From assembly GCA_963769905.1 (NCBI GenBank), contig CAVYNG010000001.1, forward strand, positions 868,001-932,000: a stretch of 64,000 bases of DNA, given 5' to 3'. The position numbers and the translations under genes are program-made. The stretch is from Bog-756 sp963769905. Lineage in GTDB: Bacteria > Actinomycetota > Acidimicrobiia > Acidimicrobiales > RAAP-2. The notes under the pieces were generated by a model, which worked only from the letters and a program-made list of their open reading frames with translations, made no database searches and had not been told where the DNA came from. Below are positions 36,982-45,791 of this stretch, piece by piece. Numbering within the stretch: the stretch's first letter is position 1; each line of letters opens with the position of its first letter.

Positions 36982-38034
36982 ATGAAGGCACTGGTCTACA
37001 AGGGTCCTGGCAAGAAGGCCTGGGAGGAGGTGCCCGATCCGAAGATCGAACAGCCGACCGACGTGATCGTGAAAATGGTCGCCACGACTATCTGCGGCAC
37101 CGACCTGCACATCCTCAAGGGTGACGTTCCCGAAGTGGAGGTTGGGCGCATCCTGGGTCACGAGGGGATCGGTGTGATCACCGAGGTGGGCGAAGGAGTC
37201 ACCCAACTGACCGTCGGCGACCGAGTCATCGTCGCGTGCGTCAGTTCATGTGGGAAATGCTCCAACTGTCGCAAGGGCCTCTACAGCCACTGTCTCGACC
37301 CTGAGGGCATAGCTGGAATCGGGTGGATCTTTGGCTACATGATCGACGGGACGCAGGCCGAATACGCTCGGGTCCCGTTTGCCGAGAACTCGGTATACGA
37401 GGTCCCTGAAGGCATGACCGAAGCCGAGGGAATCCTGCTCTCGGACATCCTGCCAACCGGATTCGAGATCGGCGTACAGTACGGACGCGTGGCCCCGGGA
37501 GATGTAGTCGCGGTGATCGGTTCTGGGCCCGTCGGACTCGCCGCCGCTATGACAGCACGGCTCTATGGGCCGTCGAAGATCATCGCCATCGATCTAGACA
37601 ACGCTCGGCTCGCCCGGGCCGCCGACTTCGGTGCTAGCGATACGGTCAACTCGGGTGATCCGGAGTGGAAGGACCAGGTCCTTGCGCTCACGGACGGCCT
37701 CGGCGTCGATGTCGCCATCGAGGCGGTCGGAATTCCGGAGACATTCACTATGGCAACGGTCATCGTTCGTCCAGGCGGCAACGTCGCCAACATCGGTGTG
37801 CACGGCAAGTCGGTCGACCTCGCCCTCAACGAGCTCTGGATCAAGAATATCGACATCTCGACGGGCCTGGTCAACACGAACACCCTCGGGATGCTGCTGA
37901 AACTCGTTGCCGAGCACAAGCTTCCTGCCGAGAAGTTCGTCACGCACGAGTTCTCATTCGACCAGATGCTTGAGGCCTACGACGTCTTCGGCCATGCAGC
38001 GGAGAACGACGCGCTCAAGGTTCTCATCCACTAG
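36982..38034 (+). CDS. Zinc-dependent medium-chain alcohol dehydrogenase
   Basis: 350 residues. Catalytic zinc ligands Cys38 (ICGTDLH) and His60-Glu61 (GHEGIG) and the four structural-zinc cysteines at 90, 93, 96 and 104 are present. The Rossmann motif is GSGPVG near residue 180. The sequence resembles the isopropanol/2,3-butanediol-type branch. GGAGG precedes the ATG at ideal spacing. It could act as an alcohol or aldehyde reductase recycling NAD(P)H under low oxygen, which would fit the stress-box context. Confidence 0.92.
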   Translation: MKALVYKGPGKKAWEEVPDPKIEQPTDVIVKMVATTICGTDLHILKGDVPEVEVGRILGHEGIGVITEVGEGVTQLTVGDRVIVACVSSCGKCSNCRKGLYSHCLDPEGIAGIGWIFGYMIDGTQAEYARVPFAENSVYEVPEGMTEAEGILLSDILPTGFEIGVQYGRVAPGDVVAVIGSGPVGLAAAMTARLYGPSKIIAIDLDNARLARAADFGASDTVNSGDPEWKDQVLALTDGLGVDVAIEAVGIPETFTMATVIVRPGGNVANIGVHGKSVDLALNELWIKNIDISTGLVNTNTLGMLLKLVAEHKLPAEKFVTHEFSFDQMLEAYDVFGHAAENDALKVLIH

Positions 38035-38048
38035 AGGGCGAGTCGGCG

Positions 38049-38088
38049 CCACCGAACCGGCGGTCGGAGACGCGGTGGTGGTCTTTTT
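38049..38088 (+). terminator. Rho-independent terminator after the alcohol dehydrogenase gene
   Basis: CCACCG (38049-38054) pairs with CGGTGG (38073-38078), with a small nested CCG/CGG hairpin inside and TCTTTTT following at 38082-38088. It begins 15 bases after the stop codon. Confidence 0.65.
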
Positions 38089-38476
38089 GGGGGCGCGATA
38101 GTGGGCTGGCTGCGAAGGTGAGCGGGGGTCAGAGCTCGGGGGTCGGCGCGCTGCCGGCGACCCTGCACCCCGGCTTGCGAAGTCCATCCATGAGTAGCCG
38201 GGGAACGATCCCGATCACGAGTGTCGTCCCAGGATGAGGCGGACGTAGAGAAGCCGGTTCGAGTGGCCGAACTGCGACGGGGCGATGAAGCCGATGAGCA
38301 GAGCGGCCACCGACGACACGGCGGCTACGAGACCTTCGTCACTTGGGCTTGATCGTCCCGCAGAGAGCCTGATTTCCGCGCTCCCGATGGAAATCGTCCT
38401 GTTGCTTATCGGCGCAAGTATTCGTCCGTAATCCCCGATCAAAACGGTGCGACTTGTCGACGGACACACGCAACCC
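38089..38476. other. Gene-free stretch between convergent genes
   Basis: No supported gene. On the minus strand about 41 residues ending at 38215 look like the last membrane helix and tail of a transporter (AALLIGFIAPSQFGH), without start or upstream domain. It may be a remnant or chance. Confidence 0.35.
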
Positions 38477-40216
38477 TCAGACGCGGAGCGAGTCAGCGGC
38501 CAGTCGCGACGGGGCCTCGGCCACTTCGCTGGCCAGCCACGTCCGGTAGCCACCGTCGAGGTTGCGAGCCTCAAACCCGAGCTCGTGGAGCAGAGTGGCG
38601 GCCGTGTGCCCCCGCTGGCCCACTTCGCAGTAGACGACGAAGGGGCCGGGGGCCCCGTCGAGGTCCTCGCGCAGCCGGTCGAGGGGGAGGTTGCGCGATG
38701 CGGGAATTGCCCCGCGAGCGTGTTCGGCCGGGCTGCGCACGTCGATCAGGGTCCAACCGTTCCGAAGGAGGCTTGGTAGCTCCTCGTGGGAGACCACGTC
38801 ACAGGCTCCGCTGCGCACGTTCTCGGCCATATAGCCGAGCATGTTGACGGGGTCCTTCGCCGACGCGTAGGGAGGGGCATAGGCCAACTCGAGGTCGGCG
38901 AGCTGTTCGGCCCGCAACCCGCCTGTCATCGCTGTGGCCAGCACGTCGATCCGCTTGTCTACCCCCTCCTCCCCAACGGCCTGGGCACCGAGAATCGCGC
39001 CGTCGTCCGGGTCGAAAAGGAGTTTCAAGGCGAGCGGCCGGGCTCCCGGGTAGTAGGCAGCGTGGTGGAGGGGATGGGAGTGGATGGCTCGATAGCGACG
39101 GCCAGCGGCCCGGAGGCGCTTCTCGTTCCAGCCGGTGGTGGCCGCAGTCAGGCCGAACGCCTTGACGATGGCTGTCCCGAGGGAAGGGGTGGCCGGCGTC
39201 TCGAGGCCACAAATGTGGTCGGCCACTCGCCTACCCTGGCGGTTGGCCACGTTCGCCAGCGCGATGAGCGAGTGATTGCCGCTCACCCTGTCGGGCTTCT
39301 CGACCGCGTCACCGATCGCGTAAATGTCGGGATCGCTCGTGCGGTTCTCGGCGTCGACTGCGATGCCACCATGCTCGCCGATGCGCAGCCCTGCCATCTG
39401 GGCTAGGGCGACATCAGGGCGGACTCCCACCGAGGCGACCACCAGTTGCCCATTTAACTGCCGACCATCGGCGAGCACGACCGCGTCCTCGGTAACCCGC
39501 GTGACGGCGACGCCGGTCGCCACCTCGACGCCGTTCTGGGCCAGCTCGGTGGCCACGAGGATGGCGAGCTCAGGATCGAGAGGCGAAAGGACCTGGTCTA
39601 GTGCCTCCACGACCGTGACGCGGATGCCCCGGCGGGCGAGGTTCTCGGCCGTCTCCAGCCCGACGAAACCGCCTCCGATGACGACGGCCGAGGACGGGCA
39701 GGCGGACACGTCACCGACCAACCGCTCAGCGTCCTCGACCGTCCGGAGGACCCGGACCCGCTCGAAGCCCGGAATGGCCAGGCTTACCGGGGTCGCACCT
39801 GGGCTGAGCACGAGCTTGTCGTAGTCGAGCTGCTCGGGGCGCCCACCTGTTGTCGAGCGGGTCCCGACTTGGCGGGCGACGGGGTCGATGGCCACCACCT
39901 CGGTGTCGACGCGGACGTCGAGGCGGAAGCGCTCGAAGAGCCGGGCGGGCGTCTGGAGTAGGAGGTCATCCTCGTCATCGATCACCCCACCAACGAAATA
40001 CGGCAGCCCGCAGTTGGCATAGGAGACGTGACCGGACCGCTCGAGCACCGTGATCGACAGCTGCTCGTCGAGCCGGCGCAGTCGGGTGGCCGTTGACATC
40101 CCGCCGGCCACCCCCCCGACGATGATCACCCGGCGCGGCCGGCTCGGTCCGCCCTGACCGCGGGTAGCAGGAAGGCCGGCCTCGGAGTTCTGCTCAGGTG
40201 AAGATGACTTCACCAC
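38477..40216 (-). CDS. CoA-disulfide reductase-like flavoprotein with C-terminal rhodanese domain
   Basis: 579 residues. FAD motif IIVGGVAGGMSTATRLRRL, redox-active Cys69 in SYANCGLPYFVGG (the single-cysteine class of CoADR/NADH peroxidase enzymes), NAD motif VVIGGGFVGLETAENL, and the second FAD motif DIYAIGDAVE. From about residue 470 a rhodanese domain follows with active Cys530 in VVYCEVGQRG. CoADR-rhodanese fusions reduce CoA-disulfides, persulfides or polysulfides. The GTG start has GGAGAAGG upstream. It is divergent from the XRE-flavin-binding gene with a stress-type box between them. Confidence 0.9.
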   Translation of the reverse strand: MVKSSSPEQNSEAGLPATRGQGGPSRPRRVIIVGGVAGGMSTATRLRRLDEQLSITVLERSGHVSYANCGLPYFVGGVIDDEDDLLLQTPARLFERFRLDVRVDTEVVAIDPVARQVGTRSTTGGRPEQLDYDKLVLSPGATPVSLAIPGFERVRVLRTVEDAERLVGDVSACPSSAVVIGGGFVGLETAENLARRGIRVTVVEALDQVLSPLDPELAILVATELAQNGVEVATGVAVTRVTEDAVVLADGRQLNGQLVVASVGVRPDVALAQMAGLRIGEHGGIAVDAENRTSDPDIYAIGDAVEKPDRVSGNHSLIALANVANRQGRRVADHICGLETPATPSLGTAIVKAFGLTAATTGWNEKRLRAAGRRYRAIHSHPLHHAAYYPGARPLALKLLFDPDDGAILGAQAVGEEGVDKRIDVLATAMTGGLRAEQLADLELAYAPPYASAKDPVNMLGYMAENVRSGACDVVSHEELPSLLRNGWTLIDVRSPAEHARGAIPASRNLPLDRLREDLDGAPGPFVVYCEVGQRGHTAATLLHELGFEARNLDGGYRTWLASEVAEAPSRLAADSLRV

Positions 40217-40759
40217 CGGCTGCCTTCTCCTCGAACGAGTTCGTCGATGAGGTCAACCGCGGTGAACCCGAGCGCCTCTCGGCGGTCGCCTCCGCGGTCA
40301 CGAGCATCCCGAGGGATCCCGCCCGCCCCCTCATAGGTGCAAGCTCCACCAACACCGCGATGGCAACCGCGCTCCGATGCTGGCCAGTTGTCGCAACCCT
40401 CGCGTCGCATTTTGTACCTCGTTCCTCCGGTGACCTCCCTAAAGCGGGTGTGTCTCCATCGTCTGGGTCCGGGAGCGCTTTGGGATGGGCGCAAAGGTCA
40501 TTCACCCTAGGGAGGAAGGTCCCACAAGGTCTCCAGCCAAACACTGAAAATTGTATCTGGCCAACTGAGTCGACGAGTCGGAGCTACTGAGCAGACCGAA
40601 GAAGGTGATGCTTTGGCAATGCCGCGCGGGTTCGGGATTGGTAGCCCGCGGCTCAGCGTGTTCATGATGAGCCGGGCCTGCTGATCCAGGGAGCGAGGAT
40701 CCTTGGTGCTTGTGGCGGCTGGTGAAGCTCATCGGCCCGCGTGGGGGCATGATGATGGC
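40217..40759. other. Divergent intergenic region with one GGGA-N6-TCCC box
   Basis: About 540 bases without a supported gene. The main feature is the 14-base palindrome GGGAGGAAGGTCCC at 40510-40523, the fourth such box in the stress block. It sits about 294 bases before the CoADR start and 237 bases before the XRE gene start. Several short frames exist but none has family sequence or a ribosome-binding site. Confidence 0.4.
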
Positions 40760-41458
40760 ATGGCACCTGACGACCTTCCGGCCAAGACCACCGGCACACC
40801 GAGTGATCCAGGCGACCTCGGGCACCGGGTGGCGTTTCGCCGCGGGGAGTTGGGAATGACCCGCGACGAACTTGCCCGCCGGTCTGGGATATCGCCCGGC
40901 TACCTCGTGTATCTCGAGGAGCACCCGGCCGAGGTGACCACCGGCACCGTTGTTCGCCTGGCCGCGGCGCTGGAGTCGACAGTGCCCTATCTACTCGGCG
41001 AGGGGACCAGCATTGCCCCGGGGCGCGGCGGACCCGCTGCCCACCCGGTCCTCGAGGTCATCCCTCGCCAGGAGTGTGACCAGCTGCTCGCATCGGGCGG
41101 CGTCGGACGAGTCCTCCTGGTCGAAGAGCGGGGGCCCGTGGCCATGCCAGTCAACTTCGGCGTCCTCGATGGTGACATCGTGTTTCGCACCGCTGCGGCC
41201 ACCACGGCGGCGGGGGCCGCCGAACACCGGGTTGGCTTCGAGGTGGATCGGATCGATGACGCCATGAGCGAAGGGTGGAGCGTGCTCATCACCGGACGGG
41301 CTCGGCGGGTCGTCGACCCCGACGAGCTGGCCCGGGCGCGCGGTCTCGACATCCGGCCCTGGGCAGGCGGCGAGCGCGACGTCTACCTCCGGCTGGCCCC
41401 AACCGAGGTCTCCGGTCGGCGTATCCGAGCCGCGAACTCCGGCCATGAACGGGGATGA
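40760..41458 (+). CDS. XRE helix-turn-helix fused to a pyridoxamine-phosphate-oxidase-like flavin-binding domain
   Basis: 232 residues. The first 80 are an XRE/Cro-type DNA-binding domain (RRGELGMTRDELARRSGISPGYLVYLE). From about 100 a split-barrel domain of the nitroimidazole-resistance/PPOX type follows (SGGVGRVLLVEERGPVAMPVNFGVLDGDIVFRT, quoted only in part). Such fusions are widespread in actinobacteria next to stress genes and may be flavin- or F420-responsive regulators. Only the ATG at 40760 is in frame near the domain start. It is divergent from the CoADR gene. Confidence 0.85.
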   Translation: MAPDDLPAKTTGTPSDPGDLGHRVAFRRGELGMTRDELARRSGISPGYLVYLEEHPAEVTTGTVVRLAAALESTVPYLLGEGTSIAPGRGGPAAHPVLEVIPRQECDQLLASGGVGRVLLVEERGPVAMPVNFGVLDGDIVFRTAAATTAAGAAEHRVGFEVDRIDDAMSEGWSVLITGRARRVVDPDELARARGLDIRPWAGGERDVYLRLAPTEVSGRRIRAANSGHERG

Positions 41459-42478
41459 TGGTCGACAGCCCGGGATCGGTGGCCAGGGTCTCTATCCCGC
41501 GTGCTCCCGGCTGGCGGTCTGGGGTAGCCGCTCTCGCGCTTCCGAGTCCATCATCTGGGTGTCCAGGGGACGAATGGAGTCGCCCGATCGAACGAGTTCC
41601 TAATCAGCGCGCGCGGCTGTGGCTGCACGACGGGAATCAATGATTTCACCGGCGTGGTCACGCCCATGCCCTGGATCGCTGCTCATGACGATCCGATCTC
41701 CCCCTTCTGCAAAGATGGCTCCCTCGTTCCGTCGTGGTTCAACGGCTCTCAATCATTGCGAGGGACCCCGGCTAGAGGGGGAGCCAGCCGAGAGTCCTTC
41801 ACAATGCTCAGTCGCCTCTTCTCGGCCGACGCGTACTCCAACGTCCGCTCCCGATGGCGCCCGCGCCAGCCGAGGAGGCTGCCTCCATCCTCTGCCGTGC
41901 TCGGGCGAACCGAAAGAGGAAGAAGGTCCCGATTCCGGAGAGACCGGACGGTCACTTCGGTGAGTCCTTCTTGGCCCGGGAGTTGGGGCCGGGACTGTGA
42001 CCGGATGGAGTAATGCAGCCGTCATATCTGCGCTGTGCCTCATCTTCGAAATGGTCTTGAAGCGGCCAGGGCGTGGCCGGCGCGCCCACTAGGCAGCTCG
42101 TTCAACAGGAAGTCCAGAGCCCTCCAGGTTGGGCCGATGACCGCGACTGATTCGGCACACGGGGGACACCCGGCTGGTGCGGGCAGCCATCGGCAAGATC
42201 CTCGCCTTCCAGGTGACAGCGATCGGACACCAAGGCGAAGATGGGGGGTGGGTCCGTCGTCGGGCAGGGGATGCAGCTCGTGGGACGAACCGCAACGCCC
42301 AAATTTGCTTGAGGCAGAGGGGGACCGAGGCCTCCGTCTCGCAGGGGTGCCCGCTCACCCGACCGACTGCGTCTTTGCTGGCAAGGATCTACGCGCGGGC
42401 GCGCTGAAGGCATTCGCGAGCCGGTCGACACTCGACGCGCCCGACAGTCGGCGGGCCCAGCCCCGCGGGGTCCGATCG
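41459..42478. other. 1-kb gene-poor stretch
   Basis: No reading frame here shows family sequence, a convincing ribosome-binding site or a plausible amino acid composition; the longer frames (for example 42035-42541 plus) are rich in Arg, Pro and Ser as expected of non-coding GC-rich DNA. No tRNA, clear terminator or repeat was seen except a CCCCGCGGGG palindrome near 42462. It may be a decayed gene. Confidence 0.4.
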
Positions 42479-45109
42479 TCATCTCTGGTGTGGGATGAAA
42501 CGGAACATTCGCCGTCGGATGCGGCGCTCCAGACGCTCTAGATGAGTGGAGGCGATCCTCGGGCTCTTGGCGTGAGGAACGCGGTAGAACCGTGTCTTCG
42601 CGAGTTCGACCAACAATAGGTACACGACCACCATCCCGAAAAGGATCAGGAAGAAGGTTGCGGGCAGAGGTGTGAAGCCCAGCAGATGGGCCAACCCCGT
42701 GTAAGGCAGGACCGCACCGACCAGTGCAGCGAGGGTTGGCACGAACAGCATCGGCAGGCTGGGCCGGCTCTTGAAGAATGGAACCCGCCGAGTCCGGATC
42801 ACGTAGATGACCAGGGTCTGTGTAGCGATCGACTCGACGAACCAACCGGTCCTGAATTCGACGTGGCCGGCGTGGAGCACAGAGAGCATCACCCAAAAGG
42901 TGATGAAGTCGAAGATCGAACTCACAGGACCAAACACCGACATGAAGCGCCGGATGAACTTCATATCCCACGCCGCCGGACGGGCTAGTGCCTCCGGGTC
43001 CACCCGGTCGGTCGGGATGACCAGCTGGCCTGCGTTGTAGAGCAGGTTGTTCAGGAGGATCTGCGACGGCAGCATCGGCAGGAACGAAAGGAACGCCGAT
43101 GCACCGGCCGCACTGAACATGTTTCCGAAGTTCGAGGACGTCGCCATCAGGACATATTTCATGGTGTTGGCGAAGATGCGACGGCCTTCCATCACCCCAT
43201 CGGCGAGCACCCCGAGATCCTTTTCGAGCAGTACCACGTCCGCGGCGTCCTTCGCCACGTCGGTTCCTGAGTCCACCGAAATTCCGACATCGGCGTGGTG
43301 CAATGCCACTGCGTCATTGACTCCGTCCCCGAGGAACGCCACGTCCTTTCCGGTGCGGCGAGCCACTTTGATGATCCGAGACTTCTGGTCGGGACTGATT
43401 CGGGCGAACACGGTCGTGGCTGGGATCGCCGCCTCGAGGTGGTCGTCGTCGAGCGATTCGACTTCGGTACCAGTGAGCACCTTCGCGCAGTCGACACCAA
43501 TGTCTGAGCACACCTTGGCTGCCACGAGGCCGTTGTCACCCGTGATGATCTTGACATCCACCCCCAACCGTTCGAGCTCGGCGATCGAGGAGCCGGCGTC
43601 GGTCTTCGGGCGATCGGCAAAGGTCAAGAATCCTTCCAACGTCAGGCCATGCTCGTCCGCGTCGGTGAGTCCTTCGATGTCCTCAGCCGAGCGAGTGGCC
43701 ACGGCCACTACCCGGGCTCCTTCGGAGAACAGTGCCTCGAGAGCTGGTCGAGCGCCGTCGGGGATCCGCTGACACCGGTCCAGCACCACCTCGGGAGCAC
43801 CCTTGGTGATCACGATCCGATGGCCGCCAGGGTCTTTGACCAGCACCGAGGCCAGCTGCCTCTCGTGGTCGAAGGGAAGGACGCCCAGCCTCTGGTAGTT
43901 CGCGGCCGCGGACCGACCTCCGGCGGCCACCTTCGGGGCCAGCCAGAGGGCCTGGTCCAACGCGTTCCCCCCAACGGGTCCACGCTCGGTGACCACCGCC
44001 TCGCTGCACCCGAGCCCGAGCACCAGCGGGCGATCACTCTCGCGCCCATCGGCATCGAGGCACCGCTCGAACGTGATCGCTCCCTCGGTGATGGTGCCCG
44101 TCTTGTCGGTGAAGAGGATCTCGATATTGCCCAGGTCCTCGATGGCGACCAGCCGCTTCACGAGCACCTTCTTTGCCGCGAGCGCCTTGGAGCCAGCGGA
44201 GAGGCTCACCGTCACGATGGCTGGCATCATCTCCGGGGCGATGCCCACGGCAATAGCCAACGAGAAGAGGAGCGCTTCGATGAGGGGCCGGGACAGCGCC
44301 ACGTTGATGACGAAGATGAACCCCGTCAAGATGGCTGCGACTCCGAACAAGAAGCGCGAGAAGCGCGACAAGCCTGCTTCGAAGGCAGTCTGGCCCTGCT
44401 TTTCCGTAAGACCAGCAGCGATCCGACCGAAGGCGGTGCGAGTTCCGGTTCGAACGACGACACCACGGGCCGATCCCTGATGCACGATTGTCCCCATGAA
44501 TGCGCATCCCGGCTGGTCCAACGCCTGGCTGCGGCTGACGGGGGCCACCGACTTGGCTACCGGCAATGACTCGCCGGTGAGCACCCCCTCGTCACACTCG
44601 AGTTCGTCGACATCCAGGAGTCGGATGTCGGCTGGTACGAGGAATCCGATACGGAGGGACACCACGTCGCCGGGGACAAGACTGGTTACCGGGACTCGAC
44701 ATTCCCGTCCGTCTCTCCGGACCTCGGCCTCTTGTCGCACCTTGGCGCGGAGGGAGGCCATTGCGACCTCCGCTCGGTACTCGTTGAAGAAGCCCAACCC
44801 CACGCTCAGCGCCACGATCACCGCGATGATCACGGCGTTGGTGCCGCCTCCCGTGAGCCCCGACACCAGCGCAGCGATGAGCAGAAGGATCAGGATTGGA
44901 TTGCGGAGCTGGCGGAACAGTACTGCCATGGGGCGGACCTTGTGGGTACCGAGCGAATTCGGACCGAACTCTCGCATCCGTGCCTCCACGTCGGGAGAGG
45001 AGAGCCCGTCGACTCCGCTCCTCAAGCGCGAGAGCACCTCGCTGGGCGAGAGTCCGGCGGCGTCTGCGAGATCCATCTCGTCAAATGGCGCGTACGCGGC
45101 TAGGGCCAC
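42479..45109 (-). CDS. mgtA: Magnesium-type P-type ATPase (MgtA/MgtB family)
   Basis: 876 residues. An N-terminal cation-ATPase domain, the actuator motif LTGESLPVAKS, the PEMMP motif at 292-296 (characteristic of MgtA instead of PEGLP), phosphorylated Asp335 in DKTGTITEG, nucleotide site KGAPEVV, TGDN and GDGVNDAVALHHAD. Ten membrane helices are arranged 2+2+6. It imports Mg2+ using ATP. The GTG start has only a weak ribosome-binding site. An upstream frame overlaps the start by 10 bases. A mycobacterial P-type ATPase (CtpF) belongs to the DosR regulon, which makes the location notable. Confidence 0.93.
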   Translation of the reverse strand: MALAAYAPFDEMDLADAAGLSPSEVLSRLRSGVDGLSSPDVEARMREFGPNSLGTHKVRPMAVLFRQLRNPILILLLIAALVSGLTGGGTNAVIIAVIVALSVGLGFFNEYRAEVAMASLRAKVRQEAEVRRDGRECRVPVTSLVPGDVVSLRIGFLVPADIRLLDVDELECDEGVLTGESLPVAKSVAPVSRSQALDQPGCAFMGTIVHQGSARGVVVRTGTRTAFGRIAAGLTEKQGQTAFEAGLSRFSRFLFGVAAILTGFIFVINVALSRPLIEALLFSLAIAVGIAPEMMPAIVTVSLSAGSKALAAKKVLVKRLVAIEDLGNIEILFTDKTGTITEGAITFERCLDADGRESDRPLVLGLGCSEAVVTERGPVGGNALDQALWLAPKVAAGGRSAAANYQRLGVLPFDHERQLASVLVKDPGGHRIVITKGAPEVVLDRCQRIPDGARPALEALFSEGARVVAVATRSAEDIEGLTDADEHGLTLEGFLTFADRPKTDAGSSIAELERLGVDVKIITGDNGLVAAKVCSDIGVDCAKVLTGTEVESLDDDHLEAAIPATTVFARISPDQKSRIIKVARRTGKDVAFLGDGVNDAVALHHADVGISVDSGTDVAKDAADVVLLEKDLGVLADGVMEGRRIFANTMKYVLMATSSNFGNMFSAAGASAFLSFLPMLPSQILLNNLLYNAGQLVIPTDRVDPEALARPAAWDMKFIRRFMSVFGPVSSIFDFITFWVMLSVLHAGHVEFRTGWFVESIATQTLVIYVIRTRRVPFFKSRPSLPMLFVPTLAALVGAVLPYTGLAHLLGFTPLPATFFLILFGMVVVYLLLVELAKTRFYRVPHAKSPRIASTHLERLERRIRRRMFRFIPHQR

Positions 45110-45498
45110 CTAGGAAACCTCGCGGTGAGGAGCAATGTCGGTAGGGCCATGGTTCGCGTTTTCAGGAAGCCGCGAAGTGATGTGCTCTCAGCTAGCTGTA
45201 CGTCGAGGCTGTCTTCGAGGTTGCAGTTGGAGAAGCGTTCGGCTCCCTGCTCGATACGCACGGATTGCAGAGTCGCTGGAATGAGCCCAGTACCCAGTGG
45301 AAACGCCACGAAGGGATCATGGGTGATGAGCCCAGTCCGGCAAGCAGCGTCCGTTCTTGGCAGACGCCGCCACGTCGCCAGATCGGCACCGCTGCCCAGC
45401 AGTGTGCCAAGCTCATCGAGGTCGATCACAATCTCCAGAGCCGCACCGATTGCCTCGTCGAGGTCATACTCGAAACCACACTCATCACATCGGTACAT
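45100..45498 (-). CDS. Hypothetical protein with N-terminal zinc-knuckle-like motif
   Basis: 132 residues beginning MYRCDECGFEYDLDEA, where CDEC plus the acidic stretch resembles the N-terminus of DinB-like or zinc-ribbon proteins. The rest is not recognisable, and only one further cysteine pair candidate is present (ACRTG, NCNLED). The frame runs 10 bases into the mgtA start. It may be a decayed gene, an mgtA leader frame or a real small protein. Confidence 0.35.
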   Translation of the reverse strand: MYRCDECGFEYDLDEAIGAALEIVIDLDELGTLLGSGADLATWRRLPRTDAACRTGLITHDPFVAFPLGTGLIPATLQSVRIEQGAERFSNCNLEDSLDVQLAESTSLRGFLKTRTMALPTLLLTARFPRWP

Positions 45499-45791
45499 GA
45501 AGAGACAGTAGGTCTAGGCATGACGCGGGAAAGGGCGGCCTCGTGCGGGACTGCCCCACCTATCCAGCGGGTCAAGGGCAGTCAGAACCTGCAATGAAGG
45601 GGAAGCCTGAGCCGATGGCCCGTCACCATGGCCGGTCCGACATGCACGACCTGTTCGCTCAGCGCAACCACTGCCTCTTCGACCAGGAACGCGTATCCTA
45701 CCGATCGATGTCAGGCGAGCCGGCACTGTATGGGCCGAAGGGTTGCACGGTCGGTTCCCGTCGGCGGCTTGTGGCACTCTGAATCGAAGCG

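Noticed and set aside
38215..38574. 119-codon minus-strand frame after the CoADR-rhodanese gene
   Set aside because: Its first third overlaps the CoADR gene in another frame; only a short hydrophobic tail looks protein-like, so at most it is a remnant.
42035..42541. 168-codon plus-strand frame in the gene-poor region
   Set aside because: No ribosome-binding site or family motif, biased Arg/Pro/Ser composition, and it runs into the end of mgtA on the other strand.
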